Assembly: GCF_018130545.1 (NCBI RefSeq) | Contig: NZ_JAFCKF010000004.1 | Coordinates: 321,501-385,500, forward strand | DNA length: 64,000 nt | Origin: Bradyrhizobium tropiciagri | GTDB lineage: Bacteria > Pseudomonadota > Alphaproteobacteria > Rhizobiales > Xanthobacteraceae | Direction of reading: 5' to 3' | Shown here: positions 33,401 to 41,257 of the stretch, piece by piece | Layout of the letters: every line of letters starts with the position of its first letter | Numbering within the stretch: position 1 is the stretch's first letter | Position numbers and translations under genes: made by a program | Notes under the pieces: generated by a model | Database searches by the model: none | The model's input: only the letters and a program-made list of their open reading frames with translations | What the model was told of the DNA's origin: nothing

Positions 33401-36063
33401 CGCTGTCGGGCAGGACGGCTTCGTGCGACCGGTCCGGCGGTGTCCGTGGCCTTCTGCCGGGTGGTGCCGGTCGCGGAGACCCGGGCGAGCCGCTCCGTGC
33501 TGCCGGTGTTCAGAAGCTCACGGTAGGCCTCGAACGCGGCTTTGTACCGCGGCAACGAGCCGTGATCGGCATCCGCAATCCAGGTCGCTACTCCCGGAAG
33601 CGCGGCGCTTTCCAGTGTGACCCGGCCGTCGCCGTCATCGACCTCGAGATAGGCCAACCCTCGGTCACTATTGCTCGCTCCTTCGTAGCCGGCAGGTGTG
33701 GTTGGAGCCTTGCCGACGACCAGCAGAAGCCTGTCGGCCCAGCTGACGAGGTCCTTGTCGCGTTGCTTGTCGAGCTGGCGGCGCAGCTGCACGGCATCAT
33801 CAAGCACGGCTTGCGGAGGAATACCCCATTGGAATTGAACCAGCTGAAGTCCCAGATTATGCCACGTGCTGCGCGCGCTGATTGCATCGAGATCGGACTT
33901 TGCGAGATCTCTCCAGGCTTTTTCCGTACCGAGCCGATCCAGCAAGCCTGCCTGGAGCTGAACAAATCCGGGGAAATCGGCAATCAACTGGCGCGTCTCG
34001 TTGCTGGCGAACGGTGCGCCCACATTGACGAGGAGGTTGCCGAAGCTGTCATCACCGGACAGCACCTGCATGGGAGTCCAGGATCCGCCGTTCGGCGTTC
34101 CCAGCATGAGAAGCCGCGCGCCGTCGGATGCCATCATCCGGTTCCAGGTCGCGGGATCGACGATCTGCATGGCGCGTGCAACCAGCCCGCCCATCGAATG
34201 GGCGATGATCCGCACCGGCTGCCTTGAGGCCTTGCGCGCGTCGAGCGCAGCCGCGATCGCCTTGGCGAGCCGTTGTGCCTCGGCGAGGATCGGGCGCCGC
34301 CAGTCGAATCCGAACGGCTGGACGTCATGATCGTTGAACAGCGCGGTCGCGAGATCGTCGTAGTAGAGGCCGATCGGCCCATCGGGCGCGACATGGTCCT
34401 TGCCTGGATCGTACGCGAGCCGCTTGAGGCCGTTGACGAGGCGCCATCCCAGCCAGATCCGGTCGTCGTCGATCTTGAGATTGCTGCCGAGAATTCCAGG
34501 CAGGACGAACAGTGCCGGCAATTCGGCGGCCTTGTTGGCGGGACGTGCGGGCAAGGCCGCACGCCTTCCGCTCGGTGATTGTCCGGCCCAGGAGAGCGGG
34601 CCGATCACGCTGAATCCGTCGGGGGACGTGCTGCCCGTCCTGGTGAGGGCGTCGACCACCGCGGATGCCGTCTGCGTGTTACTGAAATAGTTGAAGTGCG
34701 AGACCTTGCCGCCCTGGTCAAGCACGAATGTCGAGTCGCTCTGCCGCGGCGAGCCGCCATACATCGATCGCGTCTGCACAACGAGATCATTGTCGGTCCA
34801 GAAAAACGCGTCGGACAGCAAGGCCTTGACCCAGGACACCACCGAATCGCCCTGCAGGTCACCAGCGATGACGCGCAGATCGCCGCTGATCGGGCTCGTT
34901 GCCGCGTGGAGCCAGCGGATCAGCGGAGAGTCCGGAATCTGTGCGGCAAGACCGGGCACCTTGTCGGGGTCTGCGCGTCTGCGGGCGACCTCGCCGAGAA
35001 AGCCGACGAGTTCCGGCGCAACCGGAATCTGGGCGAGCTCGAGCGCCCATTTCAGCACCGATACATAGGCGTCGAGCCGTTTCGAGGCGAGCAACGTGCC
35101 GCGCGACGGGCAGGCAACGCGGACAACCCGCTCGATCGAAATCCGCTTGTCCGAGACGAGCTCGGCGAGCTTTTTCAGCTCGGCCAGACTCGAACCGTCG
35201 TCCTTGAACAGATCCAGATCGGACAGCCTCGGATTGGCGCACACCCGTGCCAGCACTTCAGCAACCAGTCCGCCACGCGAATGCGTCAAGAGGTGAAGTC
35301 GTGCGCCCTTGGGCGCAGCGTCGGCGAGCGTGATGGCGTTGGCGATCGGACTCGCGCCGAGCGTCGGATGGTCGAGAGCGTAGACCCTGTTGTCATAGGA
35401 CTTGAACAGCGAAGCCACCAGCTGCGGGTGTTCGGTCCAGAGCTTGCCGAACGTGCCGGACGTTTGGCTGAAGGTGCCGTGGATCAGGACCAGCGTGGCT
35501 CCGTCATCAGCGGCGATCGCGGACGTGGCCTGCCCCTTGAGCGACTCGAGCTTGTCGGACTGCAGCCGATAGACGCCCGGATCGACCTGTGAATCAAACG
35601 ACTTGACGACTTTCGAGGCGACGAAGTCGGCCGCCTTGTCCTCGACGAGCCCGGTGACGATGTGGAGGGCCCCTACCTGCACGTCGCCGAACATGCCGCG
35701 CGTGCCGCGCGACACCGGAGCTGTGTCTTCGAGGCGCCACTGCAGCCGGCCAGGCACACGCACCTCTCCCGGGCCGAGCGTGGGTCCGCCGCGTGCGAGC
35801 GGATCCTGCTGCGCTTGCAGAAGGTCTCGCGCGGATTCCGGATGAAGCCACAGCGAAGGCCCGCCTGCGATATCAATGACAACGATATCCTCTCCGGGAA
35901 CGGCAGCCGCGGTCTTGATGACAGCGTCGCCGGCGCCGCGTTGCGCCGTCACAAGTACGGAGTCCTTCAGATGTCCCGTTGCGGACGGGGCCGGAGCGCG
36001 CGCGCCGCGGGTCGTTACGCCCGGGCGGACGCCGGTCATCACGAATGTGATTGATTCGGACAA
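30469..36063 (-). CDS. Giant protein with two lipase-like hydrolase domains and a CHAT protease domain
   Basis: The start is TTG 36063 with AGGAG seven bases upstream (about 1864 codons); an ATG lies 30 bases earlier at 36093 and is used for residue numbers. Hydrolase domain 1 spans about 195-480 with nucleophile Ser272 (LLTHSRGG). Hydrolase domain 2 spans about 525-860, with the LCAT/PGAP1-like opening PGILGSNLK at 532, Ser633 (IIAHSMGG) and a candidate His844. After a linker and a 930-1240 region of unknown fold comes a caspase-like CHAT domain (about 1280-1515) with His1369 (HVAGHGE) and Cys1414 (VFVNCCHLG), then helical, TPR-like sequence and a very basic tail. No signal peptide. It stands alone just outside the island. 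CHAT proteases and lipase effectors occur in bacterial conflict systems; that role is inference. Confidence 0.85.
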   Translation of the reverse strand: MSESITFVMTGVRPGVTTRGARAPAPSATGHLKDSVLVTAQRGAGDAVIKTAAAVPGEDIVVIDIAGGPSLWLHPESARDLLQAQQDPLARGGPTLGPGEVRVPGRLQWRLEDTAPVSRGTRGMFGDVQVGALHIVTGLVEDKAADFVASKVVKSFDSQVDPGVYRLQSDKLESLKGQATSAIAADDGATLVLIHGTFSQTSGTFGKLWTEHPQLVASLFKSYDNRVYALDHPTLGASPIANAITLADAAPKGARLHLLTHSRGGLVAEVLARVCANPRLSDLDLFKDDGSSLAELKKLAELVSDKRISIERVVRVACPSRGTLLASKRLDAYVSVLKWALELAQIPVAPELVGFLGEVARRRADPDKVPGLAAQIPDSPLIRWLHAATSPISGDLRVIAGDLQGDSVVSWVKALLSDAFFWTDNDLVVQTRSMYGGSPRQSDSTFVLDQGGKVSHFNYFSNTQTASAVVDALTRTGSTSPDGFSVIGPLSWAGQSPSGRRAALPARPANKAAELPALFVLPGILGSNLKIDDDRIWLGWRLVNGLKRLAYDPGKDHVAPDGPIGLYYDDLATALFNDHDVQPFGFDWRRPILAEAQRLAKAIAAALDARKASRQPVRIIAHSMGGLVARAMQIVDPATWNRMMASDGARLLMLGTPNGGSWTPMQVLSGDDSFGNLLVNVGAPFASNETRQLIADFPGFVQLQAGLLDRLGTEKAWRDLAKSDLDAISARSTWHNLGLQLVQFQWGIPPQAVLDDAVQLRRQLDKQRDKDLVSWADRLLLVVGKAPTTPAGYEGASNSDRGLAYLEVDDGDGRVTLESAALPGVATWIADADHGSLPRYKAAFEAYRELLNTGSTERLARVSATGTTRQKATDTAGPVARSRPARQRVRQSPPQSELDVLSSAVPRDPQTEPPSASLRIDVVNGDLTFIAEPLLIGHYRSSSLTGAEAAIDRVLSGAMSASLQRGLYATSPGTYQIFLNLTRDPVKLMPLPAAVIVAGLGPEGELRGSDLVNTVRQAVIGWSQRLTERSPIVTGFALATTLLGSGGSGITPGQAAQLIAQGVREANEQIAEKGPANAQWPRVDRLKITELYLDRASDAWNALQALAISAPASYAVAPTIAREAGALRRPPEAGYRGADYDFISALILKTEDDTQEIGYTINSKRARNDVRPQPVQVRLIKNLVTTASNNTNTDTQIGRTLFTLLVPRDLESFLGGSTATVLELDQGTAPIPWEALEQPTASNRQKPWSIRTKLLRKLRTATSSIMVNSATADDDILVIGDPACDRKVYPMLLGARREALEVATYLTAATTSPAGRKLAAARVTSVISGPNLGDSEPDTTEVINAACAKSWRIIHVAGHGEPPRETDKGSIETRGVVLSGGSFLGAHEIKALRAQPELVFVNCCHLGTGTPGDLLGPTNYNRAQFASGVAQALIDGGVRCVIAAGWAVDDEAASVFAKEFYRALLGGKRFIDAVASAREKAYACGGNTWAAYQCYGDPDWQFRPATGDAQRPTPAPGQEFSGIASAPSLIFALEQIAVESEYQRKSPDIQAGRLRYLDATFGQYRELGNVAEAFGNAWMKSGRFAEAIAWYERARAAQDGTASSIAIEQLANARIRQALNDIKNNAAPSAKAFDDARAAIKDAMALLDTLLALAPTYERESIYGSGFKRLAMLESLAADQPAEMQAINRMWQHYSAAETIARNTKTLPFFYPAMNRIAAQLVLAKPLKINDIAEVRQSMSSVAPDFWSTVGQTELDLFESIGAGSLAQDVARFINDFQKHYARVDNARMWGSVLDNAAFVLARYAGSAAQSEKSAADRLLAELRSLAGSAPAPAAAAKPGGAAKRAPTRRPKGAKRAAKKKRRR

Positions 36064-36313
36064 TGTGACGCTCCTGCAATGGCCGGGCCACAATGCAAGA
36101 CGCCGGGCGCGAGCGGAGCAAGCCTACTCGGCCGGGCAGGTGGCCACTGAAATAGGGTATCAACGAGCAATGACGGTACGATACTCGCTCTAATAGAATT
36201 GGCAAGCGTTGCGGCTCAGGGCGGAGGTCCCCGCCTTCGGCGTGTCATCACGTCCGCTTGCAGTTCGCCGTCGCATCACCCAAACTCCTCGAAACGACAC
36301 CTTGGGGGGACGC

Positions 36314-36649
36314 ATGGGGACCGCCGGTTCAAGGAGTTTTTCGTTTGCATTGATATCAGGGCTCGCCGTTGCGGCGTTGCTGCTGCCGGGCCGCGGTGAG
36401 GCCTACACGCCCGACCAGCAGCAGGCCTGTACGCCGGATGCATTCCGGCTCTGCAGCTCCGATATCCCCGACGTCGATCGCATCACCGCCTGCATGATCA
36501 GGAACAAGGCGCAGCTGTCGCCGGCCTGCCGGGTGTTCTTCCGCGGAGGTCCTGAGCCGCGTGAGGCGAGCGAGCGCGAGGAGCGGCGTCCCGTCGCAGC
36601 CAAGCGGAAGGTCCACAAATCGCACAAGGCGAAGAAGTCCACCCACTGA
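36314..36649 (+). CDS. Small exported cysteine-rich protein
   Basis: The 111-residue product has a signal peptide (FALISGLAVAALLLPGRGEA) and a compact domain with four cysteines (ACTPDAFRLC, then ITACM and SPACRVFF). This resembles a family of short periplasmic cysteine-rich proteins common in Bradyrhizobium and distantly the eukaryotic GLG1-type cysteine repeat. The tail is Lys/Arg/His-rich. ATG 36314 is chosen because the signal peptide begins there and GGGGGGA precedes it. Function unknown. It is divergent from the CHAT gene. Confidence 0.75.
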   Translation: MGTAGSRSFSFALISGLAVAALLLPGRGEAYTPDQQQACTPDAFRLCSSDIPDVDRITACMIRNKAQLSPACRVFFRGGPEPREASEREERRPVAAKRKVHKSHKAKKSTH

Positions 36650-36807
36650 GCTGGTTCCCATCGCGCGCATGGGTCGCAAAGGTTGGGATTGCAAGGCTGC
36701 GATACGCGACAGACTGACGCCTTGTGACGCTGTCACGCAGCATCATCTCTGGGGCTTGGATTGTCAGCCAAATCCGTTCCCGCTGTGGAACGGATGGAGT
36801 GGGACGC

Positions 36808-37125
36808 GTGAGCGAAAACTACCAGCAAGAGATCGACCGGCACTTCGCCTGGTTCGAAGCCAAGCTGCCGGAAAAGCCGGCGCGCTTCGTCGCGTGGCTG
36901 CGCCGGCCGTCGTCGCGCTATGTGCGGATTCCGCTCGCGATCCTGTTGATCATCGGCGGCATCTTCAGCTTCCTGCCGGTGCTCGGACTCTGGATGCTGC
37001 CGCTCGGACTCCTTTTGTTCGCGCAGGACGTCCCGCTGCTGCAAAAACCCACCGCGCAATTGCTCGGCTGGATCGAGCGCAAGTGGATCGCGCGCGAGCG
37101 CGCCAAAGCTGCCGAAAAGCGCTAG
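36808..37125 (+). CDS. Small inner-membrane protein
   Basis: The 105-residue protein opens with a soluble amphipathic stretch (YQQEIDRHFAWFEAKLPEKP). It then has two membrane helices joined by a tight turn (LAILLIIGGIFSFLPVLG and LWMLPLGLLLFAQDVPLL) and ends with a basic cytoplasmic tail. GTG 36808 with a GGAGTGGGA sequence before it is the likely start. I recognise it only as a conserved hypothetical of Rhizobiales; no function can be given. Confidence 0.7.
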   Translation: MSENYQQEIDRHFAWFEAKLPEKPARFVAWLRRPSSRYVRIPLAILLIIGGIFSFLPVLGLWMLPLGLLLFAQDVPLLQKPTAQLLGWIERKWIARERAKAAEKR

Positions 37126-37253
37126 GCCGTGAGTCAAATCAAACGCTTAGCGCTTCCATTTTCGGTTGTGTCATAAGTTGGGTGTGACTCAAAAAGCAGA
37201 TTGCACCGGTAATCTTGGCCACTTTGCGGATTGCAAGAAATTTTTTCTTTCGC

Positions 37254-37271
37254 GAATCAGCGCTCTGATTC
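37254..37271. promoter_or_regulatory. Hairpin or operator upstream of parA-like gene
   Basis: GAATCAG-CGCT-CTGATTC is a perfect 7-base inverted repeat 37 bases before the ParA start, flanked by an outer GCGAA/TTCGC. Autoregulated ParA genes often have such symmetric sites; a leader hairpin is the alternative. Confidence 0.4.
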
Positions 37272-37307
37272 ATTTTCGCCTCCTGGGGTCAATCTGGAGG
37301 CCAACGT

Positions 37308-37988
37308 ATGAACGTGATTGTTTTCGCTTCGCGTAAGGGGGGCTCGGGAAAAAGTACCCTGGCTGCTCACCTTGCCGCGCAAGTGCATAAGGCAACGAAA
37401 CCATGCCTGCTGATCGACGCCGATCCGCAGGGCTCGCTGACGCTCTGGCACAAGCTGCGCGGCACCAACGAACCGGCGATCAAGACGGCGGTGAACTCGG
37501 TCAGCGGGATCATTGCCCAAGCCAAGCGCGACGGCATCGAGTGGGTGTTCATCGACACGCCGCCGAACCTGTCGGCTGTGGTCGACGATTCCATCAAGAA
37601 CGCCACGATGGTGATCATTCCGGCGCGGCCCGGCGTGTTCGACGTCAACGCGGTGCAGGAAACCATTCAGACCTGCCGCTCGATGCGCAAGCCCTATGCC
37701 GTCGTGATCAACGGCGCGCCCGCGCAGCGTGACGGCGCCGAAAGCCGCATCGTCGCGATCGCGCGCGAAGCGCTGGCGAAATTCCGCGCCCCGGTGTGGA
37801 GCGGTCAGATCACCAACCGCGCCGATCTGCTGATGGCGCTCGGCCAGGGTGAAGGCGCCCGCGAATATTACGCGGAAGGCCGCGCCGCCGCCGAGATCAA
37901 CCGGCTGTGGGCTGCGATCGAACGCTCGATCAAGGCGATCCGCGGCACGGCGTCGGCCTCCGGCGCGATGCACAAGCAGGCGGCGTAA
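37308..37988 (+). CDS. Orphan ParA-family ATPase
   Basis: Deviant Walker-A ATPase of 226 residues. The P-loop is RKGGSGKST (9-17) with the signature Lys, Walker B-like region VFIDTPPNL, and DADPQGS after strand 2. It lacks the N-terminal helix-turn-helix of plasmid ParA proteins. There is no ParB beside it, so it is a chromosomal orphan that may position some cell component. GGAGG precedes the ATG and a strong terminator follows directly, so it is a single-gene transcript. Confidence 0.9.
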   Translation: MNVIVFASRKGGSGKSTLAAHLAAQVHKATKPCLLIDADPQGSLTLWHKLRGTNEPAIKTAVNSVSGIIAQAKRDGIEWVFIDTPPNLSAVVDDSIKNATMVIIPARPGVFDVNAVQETIQTCRSMRKPYAVVINGAPAQRDGAESRIVAIAREALAKFRAPVWSGQITNRADLLMALGQGEGAREYYAEGRAAAEINRLWAAIERSIKAIRGTASASGAMHKQAA

Positions 37989-38015
37989 CAACGCCGCTTT
38001 GGTTCGAACTGGAAG

Positions 38016-38040
38016 AACGCGCGGCACTCGCGCGTTTTTT
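38016..38040 (+). terminator. Rho-independent terminator of the ParA gene
   Basis: Stem AACGCGCG/CGCGCGTT (38016-38023 with 38029-38036), loop GCACT and a T run to 38040, 28 bases after the stop codon. Confidence 0.9.
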
Positions 38041-38057
38041 GTCGTCGAGATGTTGCG

Positions 38058-38095
38058 GTCATTCCGGGTTCGATGCTGCGCATCCCCGGAATGAC
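38058..38095. repeat. Intergenic palindromic repeat
   Basis: Arms GTCATTCCGGG (38058-38068) and CCCGGAATGAC (38085-38095) form an 11-base inverted repeat. GTCATTCCGGG palindromes are frequent between genes in Bradyrhizobium. Confidence 0.65.
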
Positions 38096-38109
38096 GGAGC
38101 AGGCGGCCG

Positions 38110-38253
38110 TCACGCCACCATCAGCAGATAGAATACGATCATCGGCGCCAGGGTCAGGATCACCGACCAGATGCCGACAGCCCATAAAATATCCTCGGTC
38201 GTAAAGCCCGGCTCGGCGGCCGGCCTCACGGCAAAACCATTCCTCGAATTCAC
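38110..38253 (-). CDS. Small single-pass membrane protein (47 aa)
   Basis: An open frame from GTG 38253 encodes a short polar start (MNSRNGFAVRPAAEPGF), then TTEDILWAVG and one long hydrophobic helix (IWSVILTLAPMIVFYLLMVA) before the stop. The organisation and composition resemble small membrane peptides of rhizobia. A G-rich sequence upstream is only a weak ribosome-binding site, so the call rests mainly on the protein. Confidence 0.5.
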   Translation of the reverse strand: MNSRNGFAVRPAAEPGFTTEDILWAVGIWSVILTLAPMIVFYLLMVA

Positions 38254-38393
38254 GACGCCCCCGCGTTGGTCTCAAGCAATGCAGAGGCTGATACGCGAGC
38301 GGTTTTAAGATCCCGGCTGGAATTTCGCTGGCATTTGCGCGCGGGCGCTACTTCGGATTAACCACGGCCTGGGCGGCAGCCAGCCCGAAAGCG

Positions 38394-38690
38394 TCAGTGC
38401 ATGCTCCCGTCGCGATCGCGGATCGCGCCGAGATGCTCGTTGATCCGGAATACGATCAGGATGAACTCGGCGGCGATGCGCGAGAACACGATGCCGACGA
38501 AGATGCTGGCGATCGACGCGAGCAGCTGGATGAAGCCGACGAACGGGCTGATCGCCATCGCCGTGAGGCTCCACAGGATGCCGGAGATCCCGAACAGCAC
38601 GATGACCGCGATCACCAGCCAGTAGAACGTCTTGATGATCGTGGGCGTGATGAAGCGGTCCCACTGAAACAGATCCTGGAAATCGAACAT
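38394..38690 (-). CDS. DUF4282-type small membrane protein
   Basis: The 98-residue protein has two hydrophobic helices (TFYWLVIAVIVLFGISGIL and FIQLLASIASIFVGIVF) and the ending RIAAEFILIVFRINEHL that characterises DUF4282 proteins. ATG 38690 is chosen over the 15-residue longer frame because GGGAGAA precedes it and the family begins MFDFQDLF. Function of the family is unknown. Confidence 0.82.
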   Translation of the reverse strand: MFDFQDLFQWDRFITPTIIKTFYWLVIAVIVLFGISGILWSLTAMAISPFVGFIQLLASIASIFVGIVFSRIAAEFILIVFRINEHLGAIRDRDGSMH

Positions 38691-38945
38691 CGTGGTTCTC
38701 CCGGCAGTCCGAAATATGATTCGCGTCTCGTTCATCCTACTGCGTCACCCCCGGCATTGCGCCGGGCCAGTGGCTCGCGGCGGCGCCGTACCACCGGGAT
38801 CGATACCGCAGGAGCCCAATGTCCCGCCGGTGGCGAGCCCCAGACCGGGCGCCGGCAGTCCAGGAGCGAGCTATGCGCGTAGGCCGGTTGTGATTGCCGC
38901 AAATAACGGCCACAATCGGGCTTCCCTCCGGCATATCCTCACCCA

Positions 38946-39404
38946 ATGACCACGCTGACCTTCGAAGACTTCAAGCCCGGCCGTTTCGGCACGTTCGGCC
39001 CGCGCCATGTTTCGCGCGAGGAAATCCTGAGCTTCGCCGCGGAATTCGACCCGCAGCCGATGCATCTCGACGAGGAGGCGGCGAAGAAATCCATGCTCCG
39101 CGGCCTGTCGGGCTCCGGCTGGCATCTCGGCTCGCTGATGATGCGGATGCTGTTCGACGGCTTCATCGGCCGCACCGCCTCGCTCGGCTCGCCCGGGGTC
39201 AACGAGATGCGCTGGGTGGCGCCGCTGCGTCCGGGCGACGATTTGACGCTGGATGTCGATGTGGTCGAGGCCCGGGTCTCGAAGAGCCGGCCGGAGACCG
39301 GCATCGTCACCTTCAAGGGTACGATCCGCAACGCGCGCGGCGAGATGCTGTGCGAGATGGAGTCGCCGATCATCATCAGCCGCCGCGACGGCGCGAGCGC
39401 ATAG
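38946..39404 (+). CDS. MaoC-family hot-dog dehydratase
   Basis: The 152-residue (R)-specific enoyl-CoA hydratase-like protein has the expected Asp and His pair in FDPQPMHLD, and GSGWHLGSLMMRML and RWVAPLRPGDDLTL of the hot-dog fold. It is followed eight bases later by a paralogue on the same strand, so the two are cotranscribed and may form a heterodimer. Substrate unknown; fatty acid or PHA monomer supply are common roles of the family. Confidence 0.9.
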   Translation: MTTLTFEDFKPGRFGTFGPRHVSREEILSFAAEFDPQPMHLDEEAAKKSMLRGLSGSGWHLGSLMMRMLFDGFIGRTASLGSPGVNEMRWVAPLRPGDDLTLDVDVVEARVSKSRPETGIVTFKGTIRNARGEMLCEMESPIIISRRDGASA

Positions 39405-39412
39405 GAGACGTC

Positions 39413-39895
39413 ATGCGCTTCTTCGAAGACATGGAGATCGGCGACCAGCGCGCTTTCGGCTCCTTCACCTTCACGCCTGAGGACATCAAGCGCTTTGCCG
39501 CGCAGTTCGATCCGCAGCGCTTTCATCTCGACGAGGAGGCGGGGCGCAACTCGCTGTTCGGCGGGCTTGCCGCGTCGGGCTGGCACGTCGCCAGCGTCTG
39601 CATGAAGCTATTGGTCGCCGACGGCAAGCGGCTCGCCGCCGAAGCCGCCGCGCGCGGCGAGACGGTCGCGGTCTGGGGACCCTCGCCGGGCTTCCGCGAA
39701 CTGCGCTGGATCCGCCCGGTGCTGGCAGGCGATACCATCAGCTTCACCAACCAGCTCGAGACCAAGCGCACGTCCGAGAAGCGGCCCGAATGGGGCATCC
39801 TTCAGGCCCGCAACACCGGCGCCAATCAGCGCAATGAGGTGGTGTTCTCGTTCCTCGCGACCGCCTTCGTGCCGCGCCGGAATCCCGGTTCCTGA
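39413..39895 (+). CDS. Second MaoC-family dehydratase
   Basis: The 160-residue paralogue of the preceding gene has the same catalytic segment (FDPQRFHLDEEAG), SGWHVASVCMKLL and RWIRPVLAGDTI. GGAG in the gap between the two genes serves ATG 39413. Paired MaoC proteins of this sort often act as one heteromeric hydratase. Confidence 0.9.
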   Translation: MRFFEDMEIGDQRAFGSFTFTPEDIKRFAAQFDPQRFHLDEEAGRNSLFGGLAASGWHVASVCMKLLVADGKRLAAEAAARGETVAVWGPSPGFRELRWIRPVLAGDTISFTNQLETKRTSEKRPEWGILQARNTGANQRNEVVFSFLATAFVPRRNPGS

Positions 39896-40066
39896 TGTTG
39901 CCTGCACGCCTCTGATGTTGCACGGGCGCCATGGTGGCAGACTAAGTCTGCTGCCGACGTAGTTGTGCGTTGCGCGGAACCCATATTTTGCTAACGCATT
40001 TTGAACCTTTGTCCCTGCCTATGGATTGTGGGCACGGACATCTGGGCAAGCACTACTGGGGATACA

Positions 40067-40210
40067 ATGGCAGATCGCAGCGCGCTGAAACTCGTCGGCA
40101 TTATCTTCGCGACGGTAACGCTGGTGGTGATGCTGGCGACCGGTTTGGTCGTAAAGGGCTTTGCCGACGGCAATTATTCCTTCGAAACCACCGCGAGCAT
40201 TGATCGCTGA
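40067..40210 (+). CDS. Small single-pass membrane protein (47 aa)
   Basis: MADRSALK is followed by one hydrophobic helix (LVGIIFATVTLVVMLATGLVV) and a short polar tail (GFADGNYSFETTASIDR). A GGGGA sequence precedes ATG 40067. It resembles short membrane peptides conserved in Bradyrhizobium; function unknown. Confidence 0.6.
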   Translation: MADRSALKLVGIIFATVTLVVMLATGLVVKGFADGNYSFETTASIDR

Positions 40211-40314
40211 TCGACCGTCTGTAACGCCGGCGCTCGTTTGAGCGTCAACCAGCGCCTGTTTGCGCTCTTCAGTGTGACCCGTCGGCGGACCGCGTCACAC
40301 TTCGTCTCCCCGGA

Positions 40315-40452
40315 TTAGCGATTCCAGATCAGCACCATCACGACGGTCGCGGCGGCCAGGATGCCGATGAACCGGATCATGATCGTGCCGATGCCCTGCT
40401 GCGGCTGGCGCAGCGGTATCGGATCGGCGTTGTCCGGCCGGACGCTCTGCAT
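40315..40452 (-). CDS. Small single-pass membrane protein (45 aa)
   Basis: The open frame from ATG 40452 has a textbook ribosome-binding site, GGAGAG six bases upstream on the minus strand. It encodes a polar, Gln/Pro-rich start (MQSVRPDNADPIPLRQPQQG) followed by one hydrophobic helix (IMIRFIGILAAATVVMVLIW) and a stop. No function can be assigned. Confidence 0.6.
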   Translation of the reverse strand: MQSVRPDNADPIPLRQPQQGIGTIMIRFIGILAAATVVMVLIWNR

Positions 40453-40625
40453 GAATGCTCTCCAAATCGATGCCCCGCTCAAGCGCGGTCCGGTTGGTCA
40501 ATTCCGGATTTGGACGCCGGCTTGGTATCTCCGCTTCAAATCGGCTTCGGCAAAAAATGACGTCGCGGAGTGTACACCGCGCTGAATAACGAATCGTTCT
40601 GTGCGGGAGCCGGGCATGCAAAACG

Positions 40626-40656
40626 AAGCCGCCGCCTCCAGGGGAGGCGGCGGCTT
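40626..40656 (-). terminator. Strong hairpin terminator
   Basis: A perfect 14-base inverted repeat (40626-40639 with 40643-40656) with a three-base loop, followed on the minus strand by CGTTTTGC. It lies 24 bases after the stop codon of the minus-strand gene 40681-41103. Confidence 0.85.
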
Positions 40657-40680
40657 GTCGGTTTGCAGAGTTGATCGAGA

Positions 40681-41103
40681 TCAGCTGTTGCGCAGGCCGT
40701 CGGCGGCGCGCTTCCACTGCGAGACGTTGTCGGCGATCATGCGGGTCGACTTCATCGCGGCCTGGCTGAGCTGGGCGTAGCCGGAGATCTCGCGCTGAAC
40801 GCGCTGGCCCTCGGCATGCAGCAGGTCGCGCAGGCTCTCGAGCTCGCCGATCAGCTTCTCGATCTCGGCCAGCGAGGTGCCGGCGACGCGCTGGATCAGC
40901 GAGTTGACGTTGCTGACGGTGGTGTCGGTGTTGGTGTCGGTCGGCGCGGTCTCCGGGCTCGCCACCGGCCGGCGCAGATAGGCGATGTCGTTGCGCACGA
41001 AGTCGCGGATACCGGCCTCGACTTCCGAGACCGCGGCGAGGTTGGTGTCGACCTCGGACGTCGTTTCGGCTTCGGCTTCCTCGGTACGGTTGGTGGCGTT
41101 CAT
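40681..41103 (-). CDS. Conserved hypothetical helical protein
   Basis: The 140-residue protein begins MNATNRTEEAEAE, with an acidic N-terminus. The rest is predicted helical and coiled-coil-like (AEIEKLIGELESLRDLLHAEGQ), without signal or membrane segment. ATG 41103 with GGGGAAAG before it is the start. A strong hairpin ends the transcript. The composition recalls phasin-like or granule-associated helical proteins, but I do not recognise the family. Confidence 0.7.
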   Translation of the reverse strand: MNATNRTEEAEAETTSEVDTNLAAVSEVEAGIRDFVRNDIAYLRRPVASPETAPTDTNTDTTVSNVNSLIQRVAGTSLAEIEKLIGELESLRDLLHAEGQRVQREISGYAQLSQAAMKSTRMIADNVSQWKRAADGLRNS

Positions 41104-41257
41104 CGGCTTTCCCCTGGATCGCAATAGCGAAGCGCGGCTTGTCCCCCGCACGACGAATTGATGAAGTTACGGACCTATCAGTGCCGCCGAATTTGACCGC
41201 ATCTGGGCCAAGTTGGGGCAATGCCTGATCATTAGCGCGACAGGCCTAACAGACCGT

